Positions 51,898-62,050 are shown, numbered from the stretch's first letter. The stretch is 64,000 nt of DNA from Desulfosediminicola flagellatus (GCF_005116655.2 NZ_CP050698.1:1132001-1196000), one strand, 5' to 3'. Translations and numbers: made by a program. Notes: a model not told the origin generated them from the letters alone.

Positions 51898-54450
51898 TCA
51901 GTTTTCTTTAAGAGGCTCCCATCCTGTTTTAGTAATAAGTGCAGCAAGTGCAGCTTCCTCTGAGATCCCGAGAATATGCTGAAGGGCGTCACTTGGTTTG
52001 ATGCCTGGCGAACCGCTTCTGTTAATGACTTCCATGCTAATGGTCTCACTATTAATCAGTTCAAGAGTGGTGATGAGAGGTCGGATATTGAATTGCCGTT
52101 TTTTCCCCTTACGCACCCTGCTGATAATTAATTCGTCACTATCAACGAACCGTGCGATGAGTTGAACTTCTTCTTCAGTGATAGCCCTGTCCAATTGCAC
52201 GGTGTATGAGTTGGTAATCACCTGGGGCAGTTTGCCTGAATGCAGTTTGATACTGTCAACCTCAAGCCCTGGTGGTAATTTGGAACTCAGCGTTTTGGCA
52301 ACGCTGTCCGGACTTTTGAGCACTTCAGGAAGATCCATAATAAAGAATTCAGCCATACTGCGGGTACCAACCGGCAGGGCAGGCCCAAATGAGATCTTCG
52401 GGGAAGGATTAAAACCTTTCGAAAAGTTGGTCGTAATGTGTGCTCTGCGAAGTGCGCGGAATACCAATTGCAGGATTTCCAGATGACCTAAATAGCAGAT
52501 GTTGCCAGTACGACTGTAGTTAACGATATATTTGAAATGCGGCTCATTATCGGAGGCGGGCGGATAGTGCTTACCCTCATGCTCTACAGGTATGACTGTG
52601 CCGGGTTCAGTGGACCCAGGTTCAATATCGCTATGGACTATGGGCTGGATCAGCTCAAAATCACACAGCCCACATTGCTGACACCCATGGTAGCGGCAAT
52701 CTGGGGTATATACTTCTTCGAGTGCATTCTGCCATTCCTGTTTAAGAAAATCGAGATCGACACCTGTTTCCAGATGTTGCCAGGGCAGAACTTCATTCAT
52801 ATCTCTTTCCCGCAGATAATCCTCGAGGTCGAGTTCACATGTGTCTGCAGCCATTCTCCAGCGTACCAGATTGAAATGGTCAGACCAACCATCAAGACGA
52901 GCTCCTTCGCTCCATGCCTGATAAATAAGTTTTGCCAGCCTACGATCACCTCTGGAGAAAACACCTTCCAGAAAGCTCTGCTCAGGGCTGTGCCATTTCA
53001 TGTTGCAGCCCTTACGCGGAAGGTTCTGCTTCAGGTAATTGATGCGCTCGCGACTTTCCTCAATGGTAAGCTGCTTGTTCCATTGAAAAGGAGTATGAGG
53101 TTTGGGGACAAAGGTTCCAATACTCACATTGATTTTCTTTTTGCCTTTGGCAACGCTGTCAATCTCGTGGCCTGACTTTATAACAAGCTCGATAATCTCA
53201 TCGATGTCATCCATCGATTCGGTTGGCAGGCCGATCATGAAATAAAATTTCATTACTTTCCAGCCAAGTGAGAAGGCTGTGCGGCAGGAAGTCAGGAGAT
53301 CTTCTTCTGTGATACCTTTATTAATAACGCGTCGTAATCGCTCACTGCCTGCTTCCGGAGCCAGGGTGAATCCTGTTTTACGTACTCGTTTGATTTGCTC
53401 CATAATCTCAGGGGTGAGCGTGCCGACACGCATTGAAGGCATGGCAACGGAAACATAATTGCCTGCGAACTCGTCCATGAGTTTGGGAAGAACATCACCA
53501 AGACAGGAGTAATCTCCGGTTGAAAGCGATAATAATGCTAATTCCTCAAAGCCCGAATTTTCAATACCGTTTTTGGCAAGAGACATTACCTGTTCAGGTG
53601 TTCGTTCGCGAACTGGGCGGTATGTTATACCCGCCTGGCAGAAACGACACCCACGGGTGCATCCACGGGCAATTTCAACTCCGAGCCTGTCGTGAACAAT
53701 CTTAGCATTGGGAACAATTGGATTAAGCAGGTGGTCGGTTTGGGCAAGATCCGGGACAACTCGTCTCATAACTGAATGTTGGAGCGGGTTGCTGTTGTGT
53801 ATTACGGTTACATGTCCGGCATCATCATATTCGGGAGTAAAGAATGATGGTATATATACGCCGTTGATGAGAGCGAGTTTTTCCAGGAGCTCATTTTTGG
53901 GCATATTTGAGGCTTTAGCAAGAGCCACTGCCTCAGCTATTTCGAGAATTGCCTCTTCGCCATCACCTAGTAGAACCGCATCAAAAAAGTCGGCGACAGG
54001 TTCAGGGTTCATTGAACAGGCACCACCACCCAGGATGAACGGATAGGTTGCTGTCCGGTCTTTTGCAAGAAGTGGAATTCCTGCAAGATCCAGAACGGTT
54101 AGAATGTTGGTGTAACAGAGTTCATATGGCAGGGTAAGCGCAATCAGATCAAAATCACCAAGGGAACGACCAGATTCAAGGGAGGTGAGAGGCTCTTTTC
54201 TGCTGCGGAGGAGTCTTTCAACATCTTTATCAGGGCAATAACTCCTTTCGGCAAGGAAATTCTCATTATTGTTTAAAATGTGATAAAGTATCTGTAGTCC
54301 CTGATGAGACATTCCTATCTCATAGAGATCAGGGAAAATAAGGGCACAGCGAACATCCGCATCTTCCCAGTTCTTTTGTACAGAGTTATATTCACTTCCC
54401 AGGTAGCGACCGGGTTTGGTTACCTGAGAGAAGATTGTAGTATCGGTCAT
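51898..54450 (-). CDS. fused TIGR03960/TIGR03936 B12-binding radical SAM protein
   Basis: The 850-residue protein has an N-terminal B12-binding-like domain (about 20-180), a radical SAM core with the cluster cysteines C264, C268 and C271 in RGCTRGCRFCQAG, and, from about 640, the TIGR03936 domain (FKYIVNYSRTGNICYLGHLE) that in other bacteria is a separate protein. The substrate is unknown; related genes sit near ribosomal or RNase genes and an RNA or protein modification is suspected. I use ATG 54450; a TTG at 54498 is less likely. Confidence 0.9.
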   Translation of the reverse strand: MTDTTIFSQVTKPGRYLGSEYNSVQKNWEDADVRCALIFPDLYEIGMSHQGLQILYHILNNNENFLAERSYCPDKDVERLLRSRKEPLTSLESGRSLGDFDLIALTLPYELCYTNILTVLDLAGIPLLAKDRTATYPFILGGGACSMNPEPVADFFDAVLLGDGEEAILEIAEAVALAKASNMPKNELLEKLALINGVYIPSFFTPEYDDAGHVTVIHNSNPLQHSVMRRVVPDLAQTDHLLNPIVPNAKIVHDRLGVEIARGCTRGCRFCQAGITYRPVRERTPEQVMSLAKNGIENSGFEELALLSLSTGDYSCLGDVLPKLMDEFAGNYVSVAMPSMRVGTLTPEIMEQIKRVRKTGFTLAPEAGSERLRRVINKGITEEDLLTSCRTAFSLGWKVMKFYFMIGLPTESMDDIDEIIELVIKSGHEIDSVAKGKKKINVSIGTFVPKPHTPFQWNKQLTIEESRERINYLKQNLPRKGCNMKWHSPEQSFLEGVFSRGDRRLAKLIYQAWSEGARLDGWSDHFNLVRWRMAADTCELDLEDYLRERDMNEVLPWQHLETGVDLDFLKQEWQNALEEVYTPDCRYHGCQQCGLCDFELIQPIVHSDIEPGSTEPGTVIPVEHEGKHYPPASDNEPHFKYIVNYSRTGNICYLGHLEILQLVFRALRRAHITTNFSKGFNPSPKISFGPALPVGTRSMAEFFIMDLPEVLKSPDSVAKTLSSKLPPGLEVDSIKLHSGKLPQVITNSYTVQLDRAITEEEVQLIARFVDSDELIISRVRKGKKRQFNIRPLITTLELINSETISMEVINRSGSPGIKPSDALQHILGISEEAALAALITKTGWEPLKEN

Positions 54451-54711
54451 GCGTATCTCTTGATGTAGTGGAAAATTTAACAGAGAGGGAACGGCCAACT
54501 GAAAATCTGAAGATTTAGCGACATAAGTTGAAGAAATCTGCGAATTTTTTAATATGGTCGTGTATTATCCTGATTGTTCTCTAATGAACACTCCATTTAC
54601 TGAAATTTGATTGACATTTCAAGCGGGGATAAGTTATTCAAAAAAGAGAGTACACGATCCCCCGCGAACGTAGTGTCATTTTTATTATATTGAAACAAAA
54701 GGTTACTCTCT

Positions 54712-55668
54712 ATGAGGTTAGTGATTGCTATCCTGGTATGCATCGGTACATTTCTGGTAGTGCCTCTGTCTGGTTACAGTCAGCAACAGGGAACTGTTAA
54801 CACAATCTCATTTGAGTCAATTGATAAAAATTCTGATGTCATCAAGCTTACCTTGAGCAACGAAAATTTGCCTAAAATATTCAAGTTAAGCGGCGAAAAA
54901 CCACGACTTGTACTTGATTTTCTAGATACGGAATATAAAGGAAGTTCACGAATTGATATCGAAAAAAGTGAACTTGTCCTCGGTATCCGGGTTGGTGTAC
55001 ATAAGAAACCTGAATTGAAAACCAGAGTTGTTGTCGATCTTGTTGAAGATAGAGAAATATTCTGGAGCCAGGATTTCAAGTCAGACGAAAAACTCCTTGT
55101 CATATCAATAAAAGGTGGTGGAAGTACCATCGCAAAACCTCTGCCTGTAGTACTGCCGCCATCAACATTAAAAATTAAACCTATTCCGGAACCTCAGCAA
55201 ATTGACCAAAACGTATTAAGCAAAACGAATGCTGAGCCTGATTTTGCCGAGGCTGTAATTACTCCCTCAGAGCAGATTCAGGAAGTCAAAAGCGGTCCGG
55301 TTTTGCTCGATATCTCTTTTGATAATGTCTACGCCAAAAATGGCGAAATGGTACTTTTTAGGCTCAATGATTTTCATCCACCGACAATATCTGCAATAGA
55401 GAAAGGCCTCCCACGCATTATCTGTGACTTTATTGATGCAAGCATTCACGAGAATGTACCAAAAGAAATTGAGGCAAACGGAAAACTTGTCGAAAAAATA
55501 CGGGTTGCTGAACATAAAGAACCCGCAAAGATACGTGTTGTTCTCGATTTAACTCCAGGTAATGACTATGATTTACAACAGGTATTCTTTAAGGAGGATA
55601 ACCTGTTTGTCCTGATTGTGAATACTCTGGATGCAAAAGATGATACGCCTGAAGCAAAAGATCAATAG
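54712..55668 (+). CDS. secreted protein with two AMIN domains
   Basis: The 318-residue protein has a signal peptide (about 1-23), a first AMIN-like beta domain (about 28-140), a Pro-rich linker (about 145-200) and a second AMIN-like domain (about 203-310; repeated pattern KPRLVLDFLD / LPRIICDFID). AMIN domains target amidases and secretins to septa or peptidoglycan; here no catalytic or secretin domain follows, so it may be an adaptor. TTGACA at 54611 could be a -35, though the -10 is poor. The 3' end overlaps the convergent lipoprotein gene by 7 bases. Confidence 0.75.
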   Translation: MRLVIAILVCIGTFLVVPLSGYSQQQGTVNTISFESIDKNSDVIKLTLSNENLPKIFKLSGEKPRLVLDFLDTEYKGSSRIDIEKSELVLGIRVGVHKKPELKTRVVVDLVEDREIFWSQDFKSDEKLLVISIKGGGSTIAKPLPVVLPPSTLKIKPIPEPQQIDQNVLSKTNAEPDFAEAVITPSEQIQEVKSGPVLLDISFDNVYAKNGEMVLFRLNDFHPPTISAIEKGLPRIICDFIDASIHENVPKEIEANGKLVEKIRVAEHKEPAKIRVVLDLTPGNDYDLQQVFFKEDNLFVLIVNTLDAKDDTPEAKDQ

Positions 55669-56534
55669 AGATTCTCCCATACTGGGATGTGCTGATAGCC
55701 TGTAGGTCTTCGTAATTGAAAATCAGCAGTTCTACAGTATTCCAGATCGCTTACATCCGTAAAGTCCAACACCATTTTACTACCGTAGTCGAGTCCTTCT
55801 ATGGTTATTTTTCCAGGTTGCCATCTGTTTTCAGGACTCCAGTCACTGTAGGTCACTTCCGCCTCAATATCTCCGCTTTCAGTTGTGAATATTCTGCTTA
55901 ACAGCCGACTGTTATCACTATCTATCAAGAGGTGCTCAGTTGCAGTTTTTTGATGGTTGTCTGTATTCATCTTATTCTGGTCGATAATTGTTACCCAACT
56001 GCCACGTTCTTCTGAATCGGAGCGAATTTCGGTGATTAGCTCAGATTCAGGTAACCGTGCTGTGAGCCATTTACCCCAGGAACGATTGTATACAAATGCA
56101 GGGGTATCATAAATGCGGGCAAATGCTTGTAGCTCTCCGTCCAGGAATTGCTGTCGTGATGTATCTAGCTGATTAAATTGTGAACCGTCAGTTGTGAAAG
56201 CAAACAATGGTTGACCTAAGGGGTTTGATACAATGAATTTCAAATAGGACGGTTGCATAATCTGAACATAGCCACTGACTGCGCGGTTTTTTAGGTGGCT
56301 GGTGAAAAAAATATTCAGATCAGCATCAACGCAATTGCTTCGTGAAGTTTCACCTTCGCGAATGTCATTAAGAGCCTTGGTCACAGCGAGCCTTTCGGAA
56401 TCTTGAAGGGATTCGCGCCAGGGCTTGCGGGCACAACTAGTTAATGAGACTACAATTACCAGTGAGAAAATAACTAAGGGTATAGATGTTTTGGTATACG
56501 AATTGTTGGGACAATTACTGGGTAGATAGTTCAT
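55662..56534 (-). CDS. lipoprotein, LolB/DUF4292-like (tentative)
   Basis: The 290-residue protein has a signal ending in lipobox LTSC and a beta-rich body (SGYVQIMQPSYLKFIVSNPLGQPLFAFTTDG) that recalls the LolA/LolB fold. The start at 56534 overlaps the end of the TPR gene by 20 bases, consistent with coupling. It is the last gene of the long housekeeping operon. Association with the TPR lipoprotein suggests a role in envelope assembly, but the family call is uncertain. Confidence 0.62.
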   Translation of the reverse strand: MNYLPSNCPNNSYTKTSIPLVIFSLVIVVSLTSCARKPWRESLQDSERLAVTKALNDIREGETSRSNCVDADLNIFFTSHLKNRAVSGYVQIMQPSYLKFIVSNPLGQPLFAFTTDGSQFNQLDTSRQQFLDGELQAFARIYDTPAFVYNRSWGKWLTARLPESELITEIRSDSEERGSWVTIIDQNKMNTDNHQKTATEHLLIDSDNSRLLSRIFTTESGDIEAEVTYSDWSPENRWQPGKITIEGLDYGSKMVLDFTDVSDLEYCRTADFQLRRPTGYQHIPVWENLY

Positions 56535-58218
56535 TAATCTTTTTTTCCAGAGGGCCTTTTTCGTTTTCATCATCAAACATTTCAAGCCCTCTGCGATACG
56601 CATCGCGGGCATCGTCAACTCTGTTGAGCGCCCGGTAAACATCTCCGAGATGGACATAGATATGCGGGTCTTTAGGTTCAAGTTCAAGTGCATGGAGCAA
56701 AGCTTCTAAAGCATTATCGAAATTACCGAGTCTGTAATGAACCCATCCCAGGCTGTCTTTAATAAACCCATTATCAGGCTCAAGTTCCGCAGCTCTTAAT
56801 ATATACTGATATGCCAGGTTGAGATTTATGTTCTGATCTGCCCAACTGTAGCCGACAAAATTCAATGCCTCAGGATGGTCCGGACGGAGTTCAAGGACGC
56901 GTAACATAGCTGAGAGAGCCTTTTTATGGAGACCTGATCTTTCCAGCAGTAGAGCATGTTCGAAATGCAGTTGGTCATTTTTAGGGAAAGCACGGGTACC
57001 TGCAGTGATACTGGCCATTGCTTCTTCTACCCGTTCCTGCTCCTGATAAATGGACGAGAGTAACGCATAGAACACAGGGGTTTGACTCTTAGGATTCTCA
57101 GTTGCTTTCTTGAGTAGTTCGACTGCCTCATGATGCATATCCAAGCTTCGCATTATCCGAATTTGTAGATAGACGCCATCGACATATTCTTCTGCTGAAG
57201 GATCAATTGCCTGCAGGTAGGCAAGTGCAGTTTCACCTAGCTTTGATTGAAATGCTATAAGGCCAAGCAGATAATTGGCTTCTGATGCAGTGTCGCCTGA
57301 CCGTATCCCTTCAAGTACTTCAGCAGCTTCAGGGATTTTACCAAGTCGCAGTAATATCTTGGATATAGCCATATCCAATCTGGCTGTATTAGAATTAATA
57401 CGCTTGAGTCTGCGTAATTCAGCGAGTGCTTCTTCATCTTTTTCAAGAGCCAGAAGGGTTTGGATTTTACCAAGAATTGCTTGTTCATTTTCCGCATCGT
57501 TATCAAGGACCGTCTGGTATAGGCGAAGCATGTCTTGATATCTTTCATGGGATTGATAGAACTCTACCATTTCAAATACAAGTTCTGGAGACCAGTTGAG
57601 GTCCAATGCTTTTTCGTAGGCTTGCTCTGCGTGTTCGATCTTGCCTTTCATGAGGAATAAACGGGCCAGGTAAATTCGACCAAAATACATCTCGGGATTT
57701 TGCTTTATAAGTCGTTTAAACACCTTTTCGGCCTTATCGAGTTCTCCCTGTTGAACTGAAAGAATCCCGAGTCTCAGTAGAACGCCTTCATTTGTCGGGT
57801 CACGCTCAAGAACTTCAGAATACAACATGATTGCATCGTTGCGTTTATTCTGCTGAATGCTCAGATGTGCGAGAAGCAGGTATTGTGAAATATCGTCAGG
57901 ATCTTTTTTAATACCTGCACGAAGAAGTTCAGCTGCTTTTTCTGTTTCACCTAATCTAAAAAGTAGAACTGGTAGTTTTTTCTCAATGTGGTTAGCGGCG
58001 GGGTCACAGATCAACGATTTTTGATACGCTTCCAGGGCTTCGTCAAACCGTTGATCATACTCGGCGTGTGCTCCCCATAAATAATAGAAATATGAGCAGG
58101 ATAAATCCGCCTGGTAGACCTCTTTGCTGTCTCTGTCAGTTGCTCTGCTGCCGCTGGCACAGCCGGCAATAAGTGGAAGTAAAAGAACGAATGCGAGGAG
58201 GTGGCGGAGATTTGTCAT
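56515..58218 (-). CDS. TPR-repeat lipoprotein
   Basis: The 567-residue protein has a lipoprotein signal (LLPLIAGC) and then about a dozen tetratricopeptide repeats over its whole length (for example AHLSIQQNKRNDAIMLYSEV, GWVHYRLGNFDNALEALLHA). It is probably a periplasmic or outer-membrane scaffold. Its ATG overlaps the tmk stop (58215-58218), and the following lipoprotein gene overlaps its end, so these genes form one unit. Confidence 0.88.
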   Translation of the reverse strand: MTNLRHLLAFVLLLPLIAGCASGSRATDRDSKEVYQADLSCSYFYYLWGAHAEYDQRFDEALEAYQKSLICDPAANHIEKKLPVLLFRLGETEKAAELLRAGIKKDPDDISQYLLLAHLSIQQNKRNDAIMLYSEVLERDPTNEGVLLRLGILSVQQGELDKAEKVFKRLIKQNPEMYFGRIYLARLFLMKGKIEHAEQAYEKALDLNWSPELVFEMVEFYQSHERYQDMLRLYQTVLDNDAENEQAILGKIQTLLALEKDEEALAELRRLKRINSNTARLDMAISKILLRLGKIPEAAEVLEGIRSGDTASEANYLLGLIAFQSKLGETALAYLQAIDPSAEEYVDGVYLQIRIMRSLDMHHEAVELLKKATENPKSQTPVFYALLSSIYQEQERVEEAMASITAGTRAFPKNDQLHFEHALLLERSGLHKKALSAMLRVLELRPDHPEALNFVGYSWADQNINLNLAYQYILRAAELEPDNGFIKDSLGWVHYRLGNFDNALEALLHALELEPKDPHIYVHLGDVYRALNRVDDARDAYRRGLEMFDDENEKGPLEKKINELSTQ

Positions 58219-58850
58219 AGTTGTTCCAGCGGATCGGCTAAGGGGTGAGCGATTACCGTGTCGATGACTGAAAGTAGATTGGCGTGAATCTCATCTATGT
58301 TACGTTCAGCATTGATGCGATAAATGAATGGAAGGTCGAGTTCTGAAAAAATCTTTTTCACTTTTTTAAGAGATTCCGCCTGCTCGAAATCGTTTAACAG
58401 ATCCCCTCGACCCTTGGTGATTCTGTGCAGACTGGTTTCAACAGATACTTCAAATATAAAAGCTATATCGGGTTCTGGAGCGAAATCGTTTAATCGTAAT
58501 ATTTCTATAGGGTCAAAACCATTTGCGCCCTGATACGCAGCGGTAGAGAGGTAATAGCGATCACATAGTACAATTTTTCCAGCTTGAAGAGCGGGCAAAA
58601 GTAACGTGTTAACATGCTCACGGCGATCAGCAAGAAATAGTTCAAGTTCTTCGGTTTTACTTGCCAGATCCCTGTTCATGTAAAGTTGTCTGATTTTTTG
58701 TCCGTAAGGACCGTCAGTTGGTTCTCTGGTGACAACCACCTCATGGCCGTTCTCCAACAGGTATTCACCTAATAGCTCAATCTGTGTTGATTTTCCGGTC
58801 CCGTCAATCCCTTCAAAAACGATGAGTGTGCCTGGCAATGCTTTGGTCAT
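58215..58850 (-). CDS. tmk: thymidylate kinase
   Basis: The 211-residue P-loop kinase phosphorylates dTMP to dTDP. The P-loop FEGIDGTGKSTQ is at about 12-23; DRYYLSTAAYQG carries the DRY motif and the lid region RITKGRGDLLNDFE follows. Length is typical. It lies 8 bases after pdxA and overlaps the TPR gene by four bases. Confidence 0.95.
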   Translation of the reverse strand: MTKALPGTLIVFEGIDGTGKSTQIELLGEYLLENGHEVVVTREPTDGPYGQKIRQLYMNRDLASKTEELELFLADRREHVNTLLLPALQAGKIVLCDRYYLSTAAYQGANGFDPIEILRLNDFAPEPDIAFIFEVSVETSLHRITKGRGDLLNDFEQAESLKKVKKIFSELDLPFIYRINAERNIDEIHANLLSVIDTVIAHPLADPLEQL

Positions 58851-58858
58851 GATTAATT

Positions 58859-59860
58859 CTATTTAGAGTTATGTGTTATTCTGTTTTTACAGATGTCAGA
58901 TGCCATGGCCACAGCGCAAGACAGACTGGTCTCATCGGCCAGTCCTTTACCTGCAATATCGTAGGCGGTGCCATGGTCAACTGATGTACGCACGATTGGA
59001 AGGCCCAGGGTGACATTTACTCCATCCTTGAAGTGCAGCAACTTAAAAGGGATTAACCCTTGATCATGGTACATACAGACCACTGCATCGTATAATCCAG
59101 ATGAGGCTTTAAAAAACACGGTGTCTGGCGGATAAGGACCACTAGCATTAACCCCATCGTGTATAGCGCGATGTATTGCAGGTGTGATGACGTTTTCTTC
59201 TTCTGTACCGAAGAGGCCATCTTCACTGCTATGCGGGTTAAGCCCGGCAACTGCGATGTTGGGCGAGTTTATACCAAAATCAGTCTTTAGAGCGTTATTA
59301 GTAATGTGGATAAGATTATAGATAGCTGATTCAGTGAGCTTAGCTGGTACCTGGCTGAGAGCGCAATGAATGGTGGTCAGGGTGACTTTTAATGAGTCTC
59401 CTGCCATCATCATTGTATAGTTTTGAGCTCCGGTGAGTTCTACCAGCATTTCAGTATGCCCAGGGAATTTGTGACCTGCAAGCTGTAACGCGCTTTTAGA
59501 TATTGGGCAGGTAGTGATGCCGTCGATAATGTTGTTTTTGGCTAACTTTACAGCGGTAAGAATGTAGTCAGCCATACATTTTGATGACTTTTGGGTAAAA
59601 TGTCCCCATGAATGGTCTGCCAGGTCCAGAGATGAAACGCTGAGAACAGGTATGCCAGATTCCGGGTAAGACTGTCCTGGCTGCCAGGGGATACAGGGCG
59701 CAGGAAGTCCGAGGTCTCTACCGCATTTTTCAAGGATACCTATATCCCCGATTACGACAGACCTGACTTCAGGAGGTCGGGAGATGTTTGAAAAATATTT
59801 CAATATAATTTCAGGGCCGATGCCTCCTGGGCATCCCATTGTAATTCCGATCATCGTCAT
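58859..59860 (-). CDS. pdxA: 4-hydroxythreonine-4-phosphate dehydrogenase
   Basis: The 333-residue enzyme works in pyridoxal phosphate synthesis, oxidising 4-phosphohydroxy-L-threonine with NAD. Family blocks are GITMGCPGGIGPEI, TCPISKSALQLAGHKFPGHTE (shown in part: FPGHTEMLVELTG), GLNPHSSEDGLFG and YHDQGLIPFKLL, with metal-binding His residues. It starts 97 bases downstream of yraN and could have its own promoter. Confidence 0.95.
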   Translation of the reverse strand: MTMIGITMGCPGGIGPEIILKYFSNISRPPEVRSVVIGDIGILEKCGRDLGLPAPCIPWQPGQSYPESGIPVLSVSSLDLADHSWGHFTQKSSKCMADYILTAVKLAKNNIIDGITTCPISKSALQLAGHKFPGHTEMLVELTGAQNYTMMMAGDSLKVTLTTIHCALSQVPAKLTESAIYNLIHITNNALKTDFGINSPNIAVAGLNPHSSEDGLFGTEEENVITPAIHRAIHDGVNASGPYPPDTVFFKASSGLYDAVVCMYHDQGLIPFKLLHFKDGVNVTLGLPIVRTSVDHGTAYDIAGKGLADETSLSCAVAMASDICKNRITHNSK

Positions 59861-59957
59861 AATTAAAGTGTAACGCGTATGTGAAATTAGTCAAAGCCGT
59901 AACGTAGTATCTAAGACAAACAGTATGTAAAGCGAAAACGGGGTAAATAAACTCTTA

Positions 59958-60332
59958 TCAGTGATAGCTAAGGTCAAAGGCGTTTTTAATGATTTCTATG
60001 GTAGGAGAACTGTTATAATCAATCATCACCGAAACTACATCGAAGCGGGCAGAAGAATCCATGAGGTTTTGTCGACATAAATACTCAAGAGCGACACGTG
60101 AAATCTGAGTTTGTTTCCGGGGAGTTACTGCAGCGGCTGGAGAACCGAAAACAGAAGATGATCTGGTCTTGACTTCGATAAAAACAGTGGTTGTGTTTTC
60201 TTGGGCAATAATATCAATTTCTCCGGTCTTCAAACGATAGTTCCTGTGAAGAATTGAATATCCATTTCGTTGAAGATAAATCGCTGCCAGATCCTCACCT
60301 TTTTGTCCAAGAATTGATCGTTTATTTGACAA
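59958..60332 (-). CDS. yraN: YraN family (UPF0102) nuclease-fold protein
   Basis: The 124-residue protein has the PD-(D/E)XK-like core GEIDIIAQ...VFIEVKTR of UPF0102. The family is usual beside rnhB, as here with an 11-base overlap. Its role is thought to be in nucleic-acid processing but is not settled. Confidence 0.92.
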   Translation of the reverse strand: MSNKRSILGQKGEDLAAIYLQRNGYSILHRNYRLKTGEIDIIAQENTTTVFIEVKTRSSSVFGSPAAAVTPRKQTQISRVALEYLCRQNLMDSSARFDVVSVMIDYNSSPTIEIIKNAFDLSYH

Positions 60333-60972
60333 ATTCCTTTACCCCTTTAAATGTTTTTCGATGGATGGGGCACGGACCATGTTCCGCGATTACCTTGCGG
60401 TGAGCCTTTGTAGGATAACCTTTATGCTGAGCAAAGTTATATACTGGATATTTTTCGTGGAGATCCACCATGAGTCTATCCCGTGTAACTTTGGCGATTA
60501 TCGAAGCTGCCGCAATAGAGGCACTTTTTGTTTCACCTTTTATTAGGGCACGCTGGGGTGTGGAGTGGGGTATCTCGAATTTTCCGTCGACCAGGATATA
60601 GTCAGGAGCATGCCCATGAGCGGTTAATTCATCAACCGACAAACGCATGGCATAAAGAGAAGCCTGCAGGATATTTATTTGGTCAATTTTTTTTTCTGAA
60701 ACAATTCCAATTCCGATAGTAGCGTCCAGTTCATGAAGAACAGAAAAGAGTTCTTTCAGCTTTTTATGGGATAATTTTTTTGAATCGAGAAAAATTCGAG
60801 GATCACAGTGAGCGGGGAGGATTACACTGGCAGCTACAACCGGGCCGGCAAGAGGTCCTCGACCAACTTCATCTGATCCTGCAATAGCGGAAAAACCTTG
60901 GGAAGCAAGATAGTTTTCGTAGTGGAAGTTATCGCCTGCGTTTACGCTGGAATCAAACAATGAAGTTTTCAT
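60322..60972 (-). CDS. rnhB: ribonuclease HII
   Basis: The 216-residue enzyme removes ribonucleotides from DNA. The catalytic motif GSDEVGRGPLAGPVVAA and the later DG in ILVDGK are visible, together with SIAAASIIAKVTRD. Length is typical. It follows rplS after a terminator-like hairpin, so its level is probably lower than that of the ribosomal gene. Confidence 0.95.
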   Translation of the reverse strand: MKTSLFDSSVNAGDNFHYENYLASQGFSAIAGSDEVGRGPLAGPVVAASVILPAHCDPRIFLDSKKLSHKKLKELFSVLHELDATIGIGIVSEKKIDQINILQASLYAMRLSVDELTAHGHAPDYILVDGKFEIPHSTPQRALIKGETKSASIAAASIIAKVTRDRLMVDLHEKYPVYNFAQHKGYPTKAHRKVIAEHGPCPIHRKTFKGVKEFVK

Positions 60973-61010
60973 CTCTTTAAAAGAGTACTGGTGAATACTT
61001 TAAACACGAA

Positions 61011-61042
61011 CACCCGAGCCCCTTAGAAGGGTTGCTCGGGTG
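61011..61042 (-). terminator. hairpin between rplS and rnhB
   Basis: CACCCGAGC (61011-61019) pairs perfectly with GCTCGGGTG (61034-61042), with an inner CCCTT/AAGGG. On the minus strand it follows rplS by about 36 bases and is trailed by TTCGTGTTT. A partial terminator or RNA-stabilising stem would fit the drop from rplS to rnhB. Confidence 0.6.
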
Positions 61043-61078
61043 ACAATGCGACACATGTTTCCTAAAGGAAACGTGGTC

Positions 61079-61432
61079 TTAGCGCTGGTAACCGCGTTCG
61101 CGAATACGTGCAGCCTTACCGCGAAGGTTACGCAGGTAGTAGAGACGGGATCTACGAACGCGACCACGGCTTACCACCTCGATTTTCTCAATACGTGGGT
61201 TGTGGAGAGAAAAGGTTTTCTCAACACCAACACCATGAGAAATCTTGCGCACGGTGTAGGTTGCACCCATTGTTCCACGCTTACGCTTGATAACTACACC
61301 CTGAAAAATCTGGACACGCTCTTTGGTACCCTCGATAATTCGGATATGAACTTTTACAGAGTCACCAGGACGAAAATCCGGGTGATCCTGACGCATCTGT
61401 TCTTCATTGATTCTTTCGATGATTGTGCTCAT
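61079..61432 (-). CDS. rplS: 50S ribosomal protein L19
   Basis: The 117-residue ribosomal protein has typical blocks: [47 protein letters not shown] and [16 protein letters not shown]. It sits at the 30S-50S interface. The gene follows the methyltransferase by 63 bases. Confidence 0.98.
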   Translation of the reverse strand: MSTIIERINEEQMRQDHPDFRPGDSVKVHIRIIEGTKERVQIFQGVVIKRKRGTMGATYTVRKISHGVGVEKTFSLHNPRIEKIEVVSRGRVRRSRLYYLRNLRGKAARIRERGYQR

Positions 61433-61495
61433 AACGTCTTGTATAGGTTGAAGTATAGGAATATTTCCCGTATTACTTGCATCTGTTAATATTTA

Positions 61496-62050
61496 TCAGC
61501 TTCCCAGCAGTCTATCGAGAATAATCGATACTGCAGAGCGAACTGATAGATGATTGTAATCTGTGCAGCCTTTTATTGGAGGCAACACAGCGTCAGCTAC
61601 ATCCATAACCTCTTTCGCCAATCCGTGTGCCGTACCAAAAAGGAGCAGAACTGGCGTGCCGGAGGCAATTTTTTCTTTAACGACCGTGTAGGGCAGAGTG
61701 TGGTCATAGGTTTTTGCACTGGTTACAATGATAAGAGGTCTTTTTCCGTATCGTTCAGTAAGTTCTTCAATAGCTTCATCGACTGATGTAGCCAGTTGAA
61801 CTATAGAAAGAGCTTCTTTTCTTGCCGGGTTGTACCCAGCACCGTAACCATCCTGCCAGTGACCAACTATTTCTCTGACCAGTTGCTGCTGGTCTTCATA
61901 TGGAGTAGTGACGTAATACTGGTCTACTCCAAAAGTTTTTGCAGCCCTTGCTATATCATGCAGATCAAGATTTGTCACGGCTGAGCCGATTATTTCACCG
62001 TTTTTATTTACAACCGGGTGGTGAACCAGGGCTAAACTAACTGCTTTCAT
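61496..62050 (-). CDS. SPOUT-type RNA methyltransferase (Methyltrn_RNA_4 family)
   Basis: The 184-residue protein resembles the small SPOUT methyltransferases placed between trmD and rplS in Desulfobacterota, Aquificae and Thermotogae ([36 protein letters not shown], and [18 protein letters not shown] for the knot). It should use S-adenosylmethionine to modify RNA; the target is unknown. Its ATG overlaps the trmD stop (ATGA, 62047-62050). Confidence 0.88.
   Translation of the reverse strand: MKAVSLALVHHPVVNKNGEIIGSAVTNLDLHDIARAAKTFGVDQYYVTTPYEDQQQLVREIVGHWQDGYGAGYNPARKEALSIVQLATSVDEAIEELTERYGKRPLIIVTSAKTYDHTLPYTVVKEKIASGTPVLLLFGTAHGLAKEVMDVADAVLPPIKGCTDYNHLSVRSAVSIILDRLLGS

Noticed and set aside
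52537..53175. 212-codon plus-strand frame inside the radical SAM gene
   Set aside because: The minus-strand protein has clear conserved motifs over this stretch; the plus frame is a shadow.
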